Assembly: GCF_022376445.1 (NCBI RefSeq)
Contig: NW_025954961.1
Span: forward strand, 1,550,001 to 1,614,000
Direction: 5' to 3'
DNA: 64,000 nt
Source: Fomitopsis serialis
Taxonomy: Eukaryota; Basidiomycota; Agaricomycetes; Polyporales; Fomitopsidaceae
Part shown: positions 12,499-22,596 of the stretch, in pieces
Position numbering within the stretch: the first letter of the stretch is position 1
Layout of the letters: every line of letters begins with the position of its first letter
Program-made: the position numbers and the translations under genes
Notes under the pieces: generated by a model
Database searches by the model: none
What the model was told of the DNA's origin: nothing
What the model saw: only the letters and a program-made list of their open reading frames with translations

Positions 12499-13969
12499 TC
12501 ACCGCCGGGGCGATGCGTCTCTCCGATAGTTGTCTCGCGGCCGTGTTTCCCGCACATGCGCCTGGTCAGGCGCCTTGTGCGGCAGCCAGTATACATACGT
12601 GGGTGCTTCGTTACGTGTCGGCTCGTTGACTGCCGTCTGCGGTAGCCGGCGGCTTTGCGAGTCCTGCCGCCGTGGTTGCGACCGCGTCGAGTCCTGCCGG
12701 TATGGATGGTTCCGCTCGCGCTGCGAATCCTGTCGGTTGACATGCGTCCGCTGCGAGTCCTGCCGGTTGACGTGGGCGCGCTGTGAGTCCTGGCGATTGA
12801 CCTGCGTCCGCTGCGAGTCCGAGCGGATCGGACGCCCGCGCTCGCGCTGGGAATCGTGCCGGGTGACCTGGGTGCGCGCGGAGTCTTGACGGTTGACCGT
12901 CGAGCGTCCGGTATCTTGCGTGCGCGTCGTGTCGTGACGGTATGCAAGCGGGCGAACGAAGTCGACGATGCGCCAAGACTCGGGACGCTCAGACTTGGAC
13001 GCCTTCGAGCGCTGCGAATCCTTGCGCTGTTTCTCATCGAAGACAGGTCTTGACCGTGAGCGCGAGCGCTGCGTGACAGGCGCCGGGAGTTTGCCGCCGT
13101 TCTGCTTGCCTCCCTGGCCGAACCAGGGAAAGGCAGTCACAGGAACTATCCATACATAGCGCTCGCCGCGACGATGGTGCCGCAGAGCAAGGACCAATAA
13201 GAATATAGAGAAGCCCAAAACTGAACAGCTGTCAGTGGCGGCTTCTCACCATCTCGCGGCAGAAGGTACGTACTAAGAATAAGGTTGAAGAATGAAAACG
13301 CTTCCAGTACGCGATATTGCGCTTGGTAGATCTCCGTGTTGACTGCGGGCCAGGTGAGCGAGGAACACATGCATCAAACGCGAAATACGCACAGCTAGAG
13401 AGGCTTACGACGTCGCTAGAATCAGCCGAAGAGTAACATTCGACATCGGCGTCATCCGCATCGGAGGAAGCAATGAATGCAGAGAGCGCTTTATTGACAC
13501 CAGCGTTAGTCAATAACTTCGGACGCTACAGCGGGCCGGACTCACCTAGCCAAAGTACTCCTGCGAGCCCCAGACATCCTAGCTCTATCCTTGTCGAGAT
13601 AGGATTCCGCTCCCTCCAGAGACCGAACCCGAGTAGTGCCAATAATATGAGCAGACTCGCGCAGCATACGAAGATAGCGAACGGAACGAAATGAGCTGAG
13701 CGAAAGTCAGGCTTATGCTTGGCAGACGGGAGGAGAGAGCACGTACTGAGGTCCGATGATACCAAAATACTCTCGAAATGCGCCGCAATTGCCAAGCAGA
13801 CGATTGTCCACACCAGGACCGCGCCGTAGACGCAGAACCTGATTATGTTGAACACTGGAGGCATGCGGGGGAAGAAACGAGTGATAGCAAGGAGTGGCTG
13901 CCTAGCAGGGCGAGATTGTGACTGGGCTCTGCGGGCACCCTGCTCCTTGGTATTTGAGGACCTCATCAT
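12499..13969 (-). CDS. MARVEL-like membrane protein with DSQR-repeat tail, copy 3
   Basis: Function unknown. The first exon encodes a helix IIRFCVYGAVLVWTIVCLAI, the next FVPFAIFVCCASLLILLALL followed by RIELGCLGLAGVLWLG, a typical MARVEL-like second and third helix. Later exons give VLEAFSFFNLIL and a final helix GFSIFLLVLALRHHRRGERY, then PVTAFPWFGQGGK. The remaining 160 or so residues are a basic, Ser/Arg/Gln-rich tail built from imperfect 10-12 residue repeats around DSQR, likely cytosolic and disordered. Start could be ATG 13969 or the in-frame ATG at 13864 directly before the first helix (MPPVFNIIRF); the latter resembles relatives more. Four or five short introns. Confidence 0.62.
12640..12895 (-). 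repeat. Coding tandem repeats (RQDSQR units)
   Basis: About eight imperfect units of 30-36 bp inside the last exon of MARVEL-like copy 3, encoding variants of RQDSQRTHVN, for example RQDSQRAHVN, RSDSQRTQVN and RHDSQRERGRPI. They are visible on the plus strand as recurring GAGTCCTG/CGGTTGAC words. The 30-bp units are nearly identical in places, which suggests expansion by slippage or unequal exchange. Confidence 0.8.
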
Positions 13970-15489
13970 GTCAAAGGGATTGCGGAGTCAAAGCGATGGA
14001 TGAATGCAACGAGGCCGCGTGGCGCAGCTTTGTCGTGCGGATGCGTCGCTTGGGCCGCGTTCCCGGATTTCCGTTGTGCGCCCTCGTCAAAGCAAGAGAC
14101 CTGAGCTGGGGATCCAGCTGAGGCCTGAGTGGTCCGGGTGGTGGGAGGAGGAGGGACGGAAGATCGCCGGGCGGGCGGAGGAGTTTATACATGCCGCCCC
14201 GGAGTGAGAAATTTTCGGGGCGACCATTTCGTTTCCTGGCCACGGGCCCAGGAGGCTGGGATTCCTGCTGATGGAGGCACAAGCGAGGTCGAGATTGGAA
14301 ACGCGCAGATGCCTCGAGGCTGAGACAGATTGCCTCCATTGCCTGTTTAGGAAGCCCTCCTGTTTGGCCACCCGTACGCGCCTTTGTTTGCACACCAGAT
14401 GCCGTGCTGATTGGCCGCGGCAAAGGGACAACATTGATCCATCTCGATAGCCTTCTTTTAGTTCCGTGTGCACCTGGTGGGGACTCACGCATCGCCCGCC
14501 ACCACTGCAGCGTACGCACACTCGCCGCGTCTTCCACCTCAGGACCTCAGCTGGGCGCCCTTGACGCGTACAGAACACCGAGCAGCGCCTTCCTTTGTCC
14601 GCCTGATGGCCTCAGCGCCTCCAAACACACGTTTCCCGCAATAGATGTCGAGGGAACTGCTCCACTCACCTGCCCTGGGGCCTCACACGCGGCCGGACAG
14701 CTTCGTTCGCATCGACTTGCGTGGCACAGCAGCCACGCTCCGTCAACGTTCCAGGGCCGCGCAGTCCGAAGTCCATCATCGACTGACCCGGACGGGCTGC
14801 CCGTACCGCTTCATCGTGCGCACTCCGGCGCCCTGCCTGCTTCTACTTGACCCCGCGTTAGCATGTGTGTATCGCGAAGCCTGGGGAAGGGATCACGCGC
14901 GCGACTGTTCCATCCTTCCATTGGCTATCTTCGTTCCGCCGAAGAGGCGGCCTGATTGTGGGCGAGGTGGCCGTGTGGACAGGACTTCGATCACGTCGGT
15001 GTCTTCAACTCACTTCCACCATGGCCGCAGGGCTATTGACGGCGTGTTCGTCAACCCAGATGACGGTGCGTCGTACAGGACTGTGGATGTCTTCATTGTT
15101 CGAACCCATCCACCTGCCCACCCGAGCCATCGTCATCGACTGCTCGTTCTCGCGTGTTGGACAACGGATTGGAGGGCCGTTCAGAGACTGCTGCGCCTCA
15201 GCAGTGTCTGCATCCGAAGAATTCGAGAAAGTCGGACATCGAATAGAGTTTCCACGTCCAATCTGCTGCGCCTCATTTCTGTCAGTCTGGCTCGCCCACT
15301 CTGAAAGCAAAAGCTCTCACACATGCGCCGTGGCAGGCGACCCCGTGAGTCTTCTTTCTTCGATGCTTCATAGAATGAAGATGCTGCAGATTGCAGTGGA
15401 CAGATACTGTGAACATCACCATCCATTGTGCGATACGCTTCGCTTCAACAAGTGTTGGCCGTGTTCATGCAGCGGCTTGAAAGAATACG
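13970..15489. other. Unassigned stretch
   Basis: No gene I can support. Long open frames exist (14645-15304 plus, 13971-14537 minus) but lack domains and intron logic. The part near 15000-15489 may contain the distal exons of the doubtful membrane gene described next. Confidence 0.4.
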
Positions 15490-16120
15490 GAGTGGTGTTC
15501 TAGGTCACCAAGAAAGACACGGCGGCCAGATATGCATGTGCGTGGAGTCTGTGAAGAGCGGCACAAGAGTCGACGGTGAGCAGCACGGACACCGAGTTTA
15601 CCTTCATTACTTACAGCGAACAAACGAATCAGGTTCGCTCATGACACAACAATGACGACGGAAAAGTCACTATACATTCCTGTGTTCAATGCTCTCCATC
15701 GCGAGTTCGAACCGCTTTCATCAAGCAACTTGCATGGCTGTACAAGCAATGCAAGTCACAAGGGGAGCTCTCTCGATACGCGTTGAATGGGGCCTCGGAT
15801 ACGCACGCATATGCATTCTGTGACTGGAAGGTGAGAGAAGGATCCTCAAATGAATTTATACAGCGTAGACAATGAACAACGCGATAGCCCGAGTCCGTGC
15901 CAGTGCGCTCTGCGGACGCCGAGTACTTACTCCCCCTGGGTCCAGGGCTTTGAGCCAAGCGGCCCGTATACGCTGAGGGCAGGAGATCCTCCCGGATCTG
16001 AGATGGCCTAAGAATCCTCTCGAACACGTACATATACATGACAATACCGAGGCCGAGACAACACTTCTTGGGCACCGGGCATCCAAGACAAGCTTTGAAG
16101 CATTTGACCCGGTATTTCAT
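15490..16120 (-). CDS. Possible small multi-pass membrane protein (N-terminal exons)
   Basis: Tentative. An ATG at 16120 begins MKYRVKCFKACLGCPVPKKC followed by a hydrophobic CLGLGIVMYM. The cysteine-rich start and the KCC..PV.. pattern recall small fungal tetraspan membrane proteins. Plausible GT...AG introns then join RTRAIALFIVYAV (a second hydrophobic segment) and an exon around 15510-15630 reading SFVRYSTHMHIW, in which YST...H is also seen in that kind of protein. The C-terminal part is not resolved, so the true end is probably below 15490. It could also be chance frames; composition and splice signals are the only support. Confidence 0.3.
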
Positions 16121-17685
16121 ACCGTTCTCGATTCCTTATTTAATACCGCTATCAAGCAAATGAAGCAGGGTCCGAGCTCTCATGCGCAACGTAGGTTCAG
16201 AACCATAGCACAACTTCAGGGAGAAGACACCGGTGGCCGAGTGCGAAGACCGGTCCTGTCCATTCGCGAGATAGGAGGCATCCGGTCCAGCACTGGTCCA
16301 GCGACAGTCGCCAGCACGAGCGATGAGTACTTGAGTCCGGTGGCGAAGCGGCGCGGCGCGGCGGTAGCGTGGCTCTTCGAATTCGTTTCTGCTTGTGGCG
16401 CGCGGCGGGACCCAATGAAGAACGTTAAACGACGATGCCAAGGTCGCCGCGCCCTGCTACCTGCCATGGTGAACCGAGTGGAAGGAGGTGGAAGTCGACC
16501 GCTTGGACCATCGCCATCGAGGGGCGCGCTCGCCGCTCGGCCTGTTATCGTCGTTTGATTGGCAGTCGCTCGCTGAGTTGCCACCTCCAAGTGCGTAAGT
16601 GCGGCTGCGCACCAAGCCGTCGAGGCGAAATCTATCGGCTTGGGTGGCCAGGTCGATGTCAGCTTAGAAATCGGCGCTGCGCCCCTGCTCGGTGTATGTG
16701 TGAAGGTCCCGACTGATCGCGACTGCCAATGCCATTGTGCTTACTGTAACTTAAATTGTGTTTGAGAGAGACAGGTACCATATGAATGAGTGCTAGGCCG
16801 CCGGGGAGGTCAATAACGCGAGGTCCGAGGTCGGGCTGCAATGGATTCATGCTATACGGACTTGGAGGAGTATGACTGGAGAAGAGGGGCGGAGAAAACT
16901 TCGGCGGCTCCATAGATGCTGTAATGGTGGACGTATGATGATAGACTCGGGAATTCGGCGCTCCGTCAGGCGTCCATGCAATGCTACTGAACCGCTGAGC
17001 CGCAGGAGCGCGAGCAGTCGGCCAATGCAGTCGCGCAGGTGCTGTAGCCTGGAGAGGACTGGGGTCGGTGGGCTCTGGGCCACACACGCGCTGTTAGAGT
17101 GCTGTCGAGCGGGCTCTGTTAAGTATCGCCGCAGCTTACTACTCTATCTCCCACAGGAAGGGAGAGTTGCTGAGCGGATTACCTGACACAGGTCTCACAC
17201 ACCCGATATCTGACAGAGACGCACGTACCTCATGAGGATCATCTATGCGATGCTTCGGCGGCCATATTGAGCAATCCAAGACTATGTCTGGGCGCCGTAG
17301 CGATACGCAACCCCAGGGAGCTACCTCCCCAGCGGCTGGCTCAGTACTCTGGTTCGAAGGACGTGTCGGACGATGGGTCGACACGGGCGAATATTGCGGC
17401 CATGGCGCGAGGGAGGTGGGCTCGTGAGTAAGCGGCGCAGAGTCAATTGGCCTGATCGGGCAGGTCCGACGCGACCGCGCCAGTGATTGGCTGGACGCAC
17501 GTGCGATCTTGCGCAGATCTGAGATCTGCCATGGCTTTATAACTGTGGCCGCGCAAAAGGCCACCGCCCGCCTCAAGAACGTTTGTTCATCTGCCCACCG
17601 CCACCGCTGCCTGCTCGCGGGTTAGGCTTGCTCCCTGTCCACGTAACTCGTCCTGTGTATCAATCACCTGCTCCGCCACCGCGCA
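16121..17685. other. Unassigned stretch
   Basis: No supported gene. A minus-strand frame at 16659-17087 is proline/serine-rich but has no recognisable domain. The last 150 bases are the upstream region of the orphan gene starting at 17819. Confidence 0.4.
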
Positions 17686-17693
17686 TATAAAAA
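17686..17693 (+). promoter_or_regulatory. TATA box of the 143-residue orphan gene
   Basis: TATAAAAA lies 126 bases before the ATG at 17819 and is followed by a C/T-rich region, the usual layout of a fungal core promoter with a pyrimidine-rich start region. Confidence 0.6.
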
Positions 17694-17818
17694 GGAGCGT
17701 CCTCTACGTTTCTGAGCATCTTGATCTTGCCTCTGCGCTCTGCACCAACGCCCTGCTTGCTTCTGCCCAACCCGCTCCTCGTCAGCACCCAGTCCCTTGC
17801 GCCACAGCCAACATACTC

Positions 17819-18425
17819 ATGGAGCGCTTTCTCGCGCCGCAGAGCCCCGAGGCTCTCGCACACAACCAGCTCAAGTGAGTGGTTGACTTTCGAAGGCATG
17901 ACTCACTTTCTGATGTAACCCCCTCTTCCAGTGAAAACTGGTTTTCTTGGGACATCGAGCACCCCTCCTTGAATGAGACGCTGATCGCTGGGTGCGCCAC
18001 ATACGAGGCGTTCAAACGCTACCTCAGCGGTTCGGACCTGTATCTTCTCCCCAGAACAAGGACAGAGCTCGAGAACATACTGTGAGTGGCCCACGCGTCT
18101 CTCCCTATCTCCGACGCGTCCTCATCCGCACATGCAGTAAGAGATATGCGTACGACACTATCCACAATGCAATTGCGAAGGCACGTTCGCCGCTTGAGCG
18201 TGGCGGCTACAGCCGGGTATGCTGCGAGAGTTCTAGTGCTGTCCTGGCCATCATGGCTAACGTATGCCATGTCTGCAGATGTGTCACCTGGTGGAAGGAT
18301 CCATCAGCAGGATCCTGGACGAGAACGACAATGCGTCATACCTTTTGGACTTGCACGACACGCAGAGGAACTCTATGGTCGACATGGGCACGTCACCGCC
18401 TACAAGGTCCGTCAAAATCAAGTGA
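17819..18425 (+). CDS. Hypothetical protein, 143 residues
   Basis: I do not recognise this protein. Four exons (17819-17874, 17932-18081, 18138-18216, 18279-18425) join in frame with introns of 57, 56 and 62 nt, each with GT...AG ends. The product starts MERFLAPQSPEALAHNQL, continues WFSWDIEHPSLNETLIAG, YEAFKRYLSGSDLYLLPR and ILKRYAYDTIHNAIAKA, and ends SPPTRSVKIK. No signal peptide, membrane helix or known motif is visible. It is mixed-charge and probably helical in the middle, with a short basic end. The clean exon structure and the TATA box argue for a real, expressed gene. No frame break is needed. Confidence 0.65.
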
Positions 18426-18999
18426 ACAGCCGCCTGGCTTGCCTTATCCGACCATCTCGCTATGTTCCGGGAGCATGGGTCTCCCTTCTCTGTTCGTCCA
18501 CGCTATCGCATTGGTTCTCGTCGCATATGTAGCATCACCATCCGCACTCGCCTCGTCTCGCATGACCGTTATCGCACAGCTGCCGTGTATAATGCCTGTA
18601 CCCAGAACCCTGCGCCTGTACCAGTATAACTTATTCGCCAGCAGAGAAATGAATGTGTTTATAGAGAAGAGGCGTCGAATTCTGTGTGCAGGAAGGAGCA
18701 AGCGTGTGCAGTGGCGCCCGACGAGCGACAGAAGCGTGTCATGTCGGCATCATCCGGGACTGTCCTCACACAGACAGTCTGCCACAGACTCGGACGTGCG
18801 CCCGGGCGACGAACGTGCGACTCTTTCCACGAATAACGATGCCTTCCTAGCAATTCCAAGGCGCTGCACCACTTTGTCTGGCTGCTGGCTGGAGGCGAGC
18901 ACGCTTCCGCTCATACAGACCGCTCCACAGGGCGCGGACTCGCGCCTGTTCGCTCTTTTATCCGTTACCTGCACACACGACCGCCTCTGCACGACCGCG
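18426..18999. other. Intergenic upstream of PPN1
   Basis: No gene seen. It contains the 3' flank of the orphan gene and the upstream region of the endopolyphosphatase gene. Confidence 0.45.
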
Positions 19000-21900
19000 A
19001 TGCTCGAACTCAAGCTGCTGCTCTTCCTGCTACTGACCTACGCCCCGGACGTGCTCGCGGCGCCGTCGCAGGTCCCCATCCAGGTCCCGGAGACGAGTGC
19101 GTGAACCATCTCGGGTTCGAGGGCGTAACGAGCTGACCGCCGTCGCACCCGATTGCTTGGGTCCTCACAGGCACGAAGCGGAGGCTGCAGGGCAGGTTTC
19201 TACACATAACGGATATGCACCCGGACCCGTACTACAAGGAGGACGCGTCGGAAAAGTCGGCGTGCCACAGGCGAAAACCAAAGAAGGCGCGACCACGCTC
19301 GGGGTACTATGGGATGCCGTACAGGTGAGCAGTAGCTCGCGTGCGGTGGTCCAGTCAATTGACTGATGGGGAGAATAGCAATTGCGACTCGCCTCCGACC
19401 TTGACGAACTTTACGCTGGACTACCTGGACAAGGAGTGGAGTAAGGAGATCGATTTCGTAGTGTGTGAGTGCGGTGAGCGCGCGCGGATGGATGGTCGGC
19501 TGACCCAGCGTGAATGCGGTTTGAAGGGACGGGGGACAGCGCAAGGTACGCACGTTGTCGTTTTGAGTTGGTTTTGAGCTCCGGAGGCACTCGCGGGTCC
19601 TTTCTGTTCATGGCTTCTGTACAAGGCCAAGCACTGCAGAAAGAGCAGGTGACCACATTGCGGGAATTGGGAGCCCATAGGACTTCCTTCTATTGCAGAA
19701 GGCCTAGCCGCCAGCGGCAGGCGGCCTGGGAGAGACAGTTTCCGTTCATCGTTGGCCCGTCTGTGCGGCTCCTTGATGCCCAGCCACACTATTGAACTTT
19801 CTTCTGTGCAAATGTGGTCGTGCACCACAGTACACAGCCAATAGAAGCCCATATACCGACAGGGTTGATATCACGCGGAACGGTGCACAGGTACCCGCAG
19901 ACCAATTGAGGCGTGTCTCATAGAAACTTCCGGGCTGGGCTTGGGCTGGGCAATTCGTCAATGGAATCTGACTGACTGTCTATGAGGATGATCCCGACGC
20001 GATGTCGGGCGGAGTGCCTACCAGAGCATAGCCTGTTGATGATGATATTGAGCTAAGGAATTGCGCTTTGAACAGACACGATAGTGACCGGAAGAGACCT
20101 CGCACGACAAATGAGATATACATGCTCAATAGAGCTATGGCGAGGAGGATGGAGGAGGTCTTCCTCAGCAAGGGTATACCCGTGATCCCAAGTATTGGTA
20201 CGTATACACCTATCTTTCTTACAAAGTCATGTCACCGACTTGCCCGTGCTTTCCCGCTGTGTAGGCAATAACGATGTGTGGCGTACGTGGTCCCCGTGCT
20301 TCTAGCCCATTCAACACGGACTGACGGCATGCGCCCCCTCCAAAATGCCTCCCCCACAGCACATGTAGGTCCATCTCGGCCCTGTGCATTACACACGTGA
20401 GAACTAATGAATACCGAACAGAATATTATGCTCCCAGGTAAAACCTCTCCGTATACGCGTGGCGTGCTGAGTGTACGATCCCGCGCACCTAGGTCCGAAC
20501 AGCGTCACTTCCGAGTTCTCTTCGTACGTGATAGGCTCATGCCCTTACCTCACCGCCGCTGACCTTGGGATGCTCGCGCAGCATCTGGCGCAACTTCGTG
20601 CCTTTCGAGTCCTACCAGGTCTTCCAGCGCGGCGGCTACTTCGCCGTCGAAGTCGTCCCTGAGCAGCTCGCCGTCGTCAGCCTGAACACGATGTACTTCT
20701 ACGACTCGAACAAGGGTGCGTCATCCGCGATCTCGATCTCGGCGACACCGCACTCATCTCATTCGACCACCGAACTTCATTCGTGCGCTCGATTGACCTT
20801 CTATGACATATCACCATGGCGACCGCTGCAGCTGTGGGAGGGTGCGAGGACGGTGATCCGGAGGACCCCGGGAACCTCCAATTTGACTGGCTCGAGGTGC
20901 AGCTCGACAGGTTCCGGCGGCGAGGCATGCAGGTCCGTGTCCGCTCCGCTGTCGCGGCGGTGGTGATCGCGGCGTCAGGCGCTGTCGCCCGCTCTGACAG
21001 CGTTGGTGTCCTCGGTGCTCGCTGACGTTTTCGCAGGTATGGCTCAGCGGACACGTACCACCGTCTGCAGCCAACTTCTTCCCCGACTGTGTGAGTGGTA
21101 CGTTTCACGGAAGATCGTAGCATTGAATGTCGTGCTGTAGCATGTTCGGTACACCGAGCTGTCGTTGCAATACCAGGACACCATCCTCGGACATTTGTAC
21201 GGAGTAAGTGTCACAGAAGATGACCCATCATCACTCGAACTCATTCCTGTGTATTTTGACAGCACATGAACGCAGACCACGTAGGCTGATGACCTATTCT
21301 TGTCTGATGGCTCTATCTAATGAGGCCACACCAGTTCTTCTTCCTGGATGCCGAGCACGTTCGAAGCAAGCCAGACAAGGAGGCTTTGACATCTGGCATG
21401 CACGACGAGCTGCGCCTCGGGAAGAAGAAGCACAGGCAGCTGTACAACACGCTTTTGAAGGACTTTGACGACCTGCCGAAGACGAAGCACAACGCGAGCT
21501 ACGACGACTACGGGGTGGTGAACGTATCGCCGTCCCTCGTGCCCAATCCGTACCTGCCATCGTTCCGGATCTTCACGTATAATACAACCGGAGCGGCATA
21601 CGAGCCCGCCCTGGAGTCGGGTGCGGCGTGCGATGATGCAAGTGGCCGAAACGCCTGGCGGTGCGACGTGGCAAAGCCGTGGCACGCCAGCCCAGACTCG
21701 CCGTCGCGGACGAACAGGCTATGGACGCCGCTGGGCTATGCGCAGGTGGGTGGGATCGCTCGTCTGTCAGATGTGGCCGGCCGGGCGGCTGACGCAGACG
21801 TGCGCAGTACTATCTGCCGGACCTGGAGAGCGCCAACAAGAAGCATGCGCCGAAGGTGAAGCTGGAGTACCTGACGTTCGCGCGGGGGGCGCTGCACCCG

Positions 21901-22136
21901 CCACCCGGAGGCGAGGGCGGGTTCCGGTACCCAATCCCGCTGCGCCATCTGCCGAGGACACTGAGGAACGCGACGGGCGAGGGGGCTGGAAGTACGCCCC
22001 TTACGGCTTGGCGGACCTGACGATAGGGTCGTGGGCGGGCCTGGGGCGGCGGCTCGCGGCGGGGACGGAGAAGGCGCTGAGGAAGCGGTTCCGGGGGTTT
22101 ATGTACATGGGCGGGGACGAGGCGTGGGTGGTGTAG
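19000..22136 (+). CDS. PPN1: Endopolyphosphatase (PPN1 family)
   Basis: Vacuolar metallophosphatase that cleaves long inorganic polyphosphate chains. The start at 19000 encodes a hydrophobic signal-anchor (LELKLLLFLLLTYAPDVLA). Calcineurin-like metal-binding blocks follow: FLHITDMHPDPYY (D-x-H), WTGDSARHDSD, SIGNNDVW and WLSGHVPPSA. Family stretches such as EEVFLSKGIPVIPS, SYQVFQRGGYFAVEVVP and NLQFDWLEVQL are present, spread over about twelve exons. One intron (19549-20070) is about 520 nt, ten times the local norm. Near the end the frame of LRHLPRTLRNATGEG must shift to enter YAPYGLADLTIGSW; adding one G to the G5 run at 21981-21985 does this. Without it the protein would end early with an altered tail. 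Confidence 0.93.
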
Positions 22137-22596
22137 CTGTTGTGTAGTGTAGGGCGCGCATGTATGTACCATGGACAGGGCGGCGGGGGATAATGGAGGG
22201 CGGGCCGGGAGGCGCCGGGGGTGGCTGAAAAGGTTGCCTTGACCACGGACAGCAGTGTGCACGCATCTCCCGCTGAGCAGATCCGAACTGCAAGCCCTCT
22301 CTCGGTCGCTGCGACCGCTGCCACTCGCTCTCATTCATTCCGTTCGTGCCCCCGGGGTCTCCTGCCGGCCTTCTTCTACTTCCTCCGCGCATTTCCGCCG
22401 CTGGTCAAGGCGGGCGGCCTCATCAGCAGCATCACCATCTCCCCCTGCCCCCGCCCCGCTGGCCACGCGTGAATACTAATACGCATCCCCACTCTCCTTT
22501 GCTCACCACGGCTGGCCCGCCTTTCAATTTTCGTCCCCGCAAGCCCGCGACGCCGCCCCTCCTTTCCCCCAACTTTATCCAGCATTCCTTATCTTT
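22137..22596. other. Intergenic between PPN1 and the RFX gene
   Basis: No gene seen. Upstream region of the RFX factor, C/T-rich in the last 150 bases as is common before fungal start codons. Confidence 0.45.

Noticed and set aside
14645..15304. 219-codon plus-strand frame
   Set aside because: No family resemblance; Arg/Ser/Leu composition of a random frame, and it overlaps equally long frames on the other strand.
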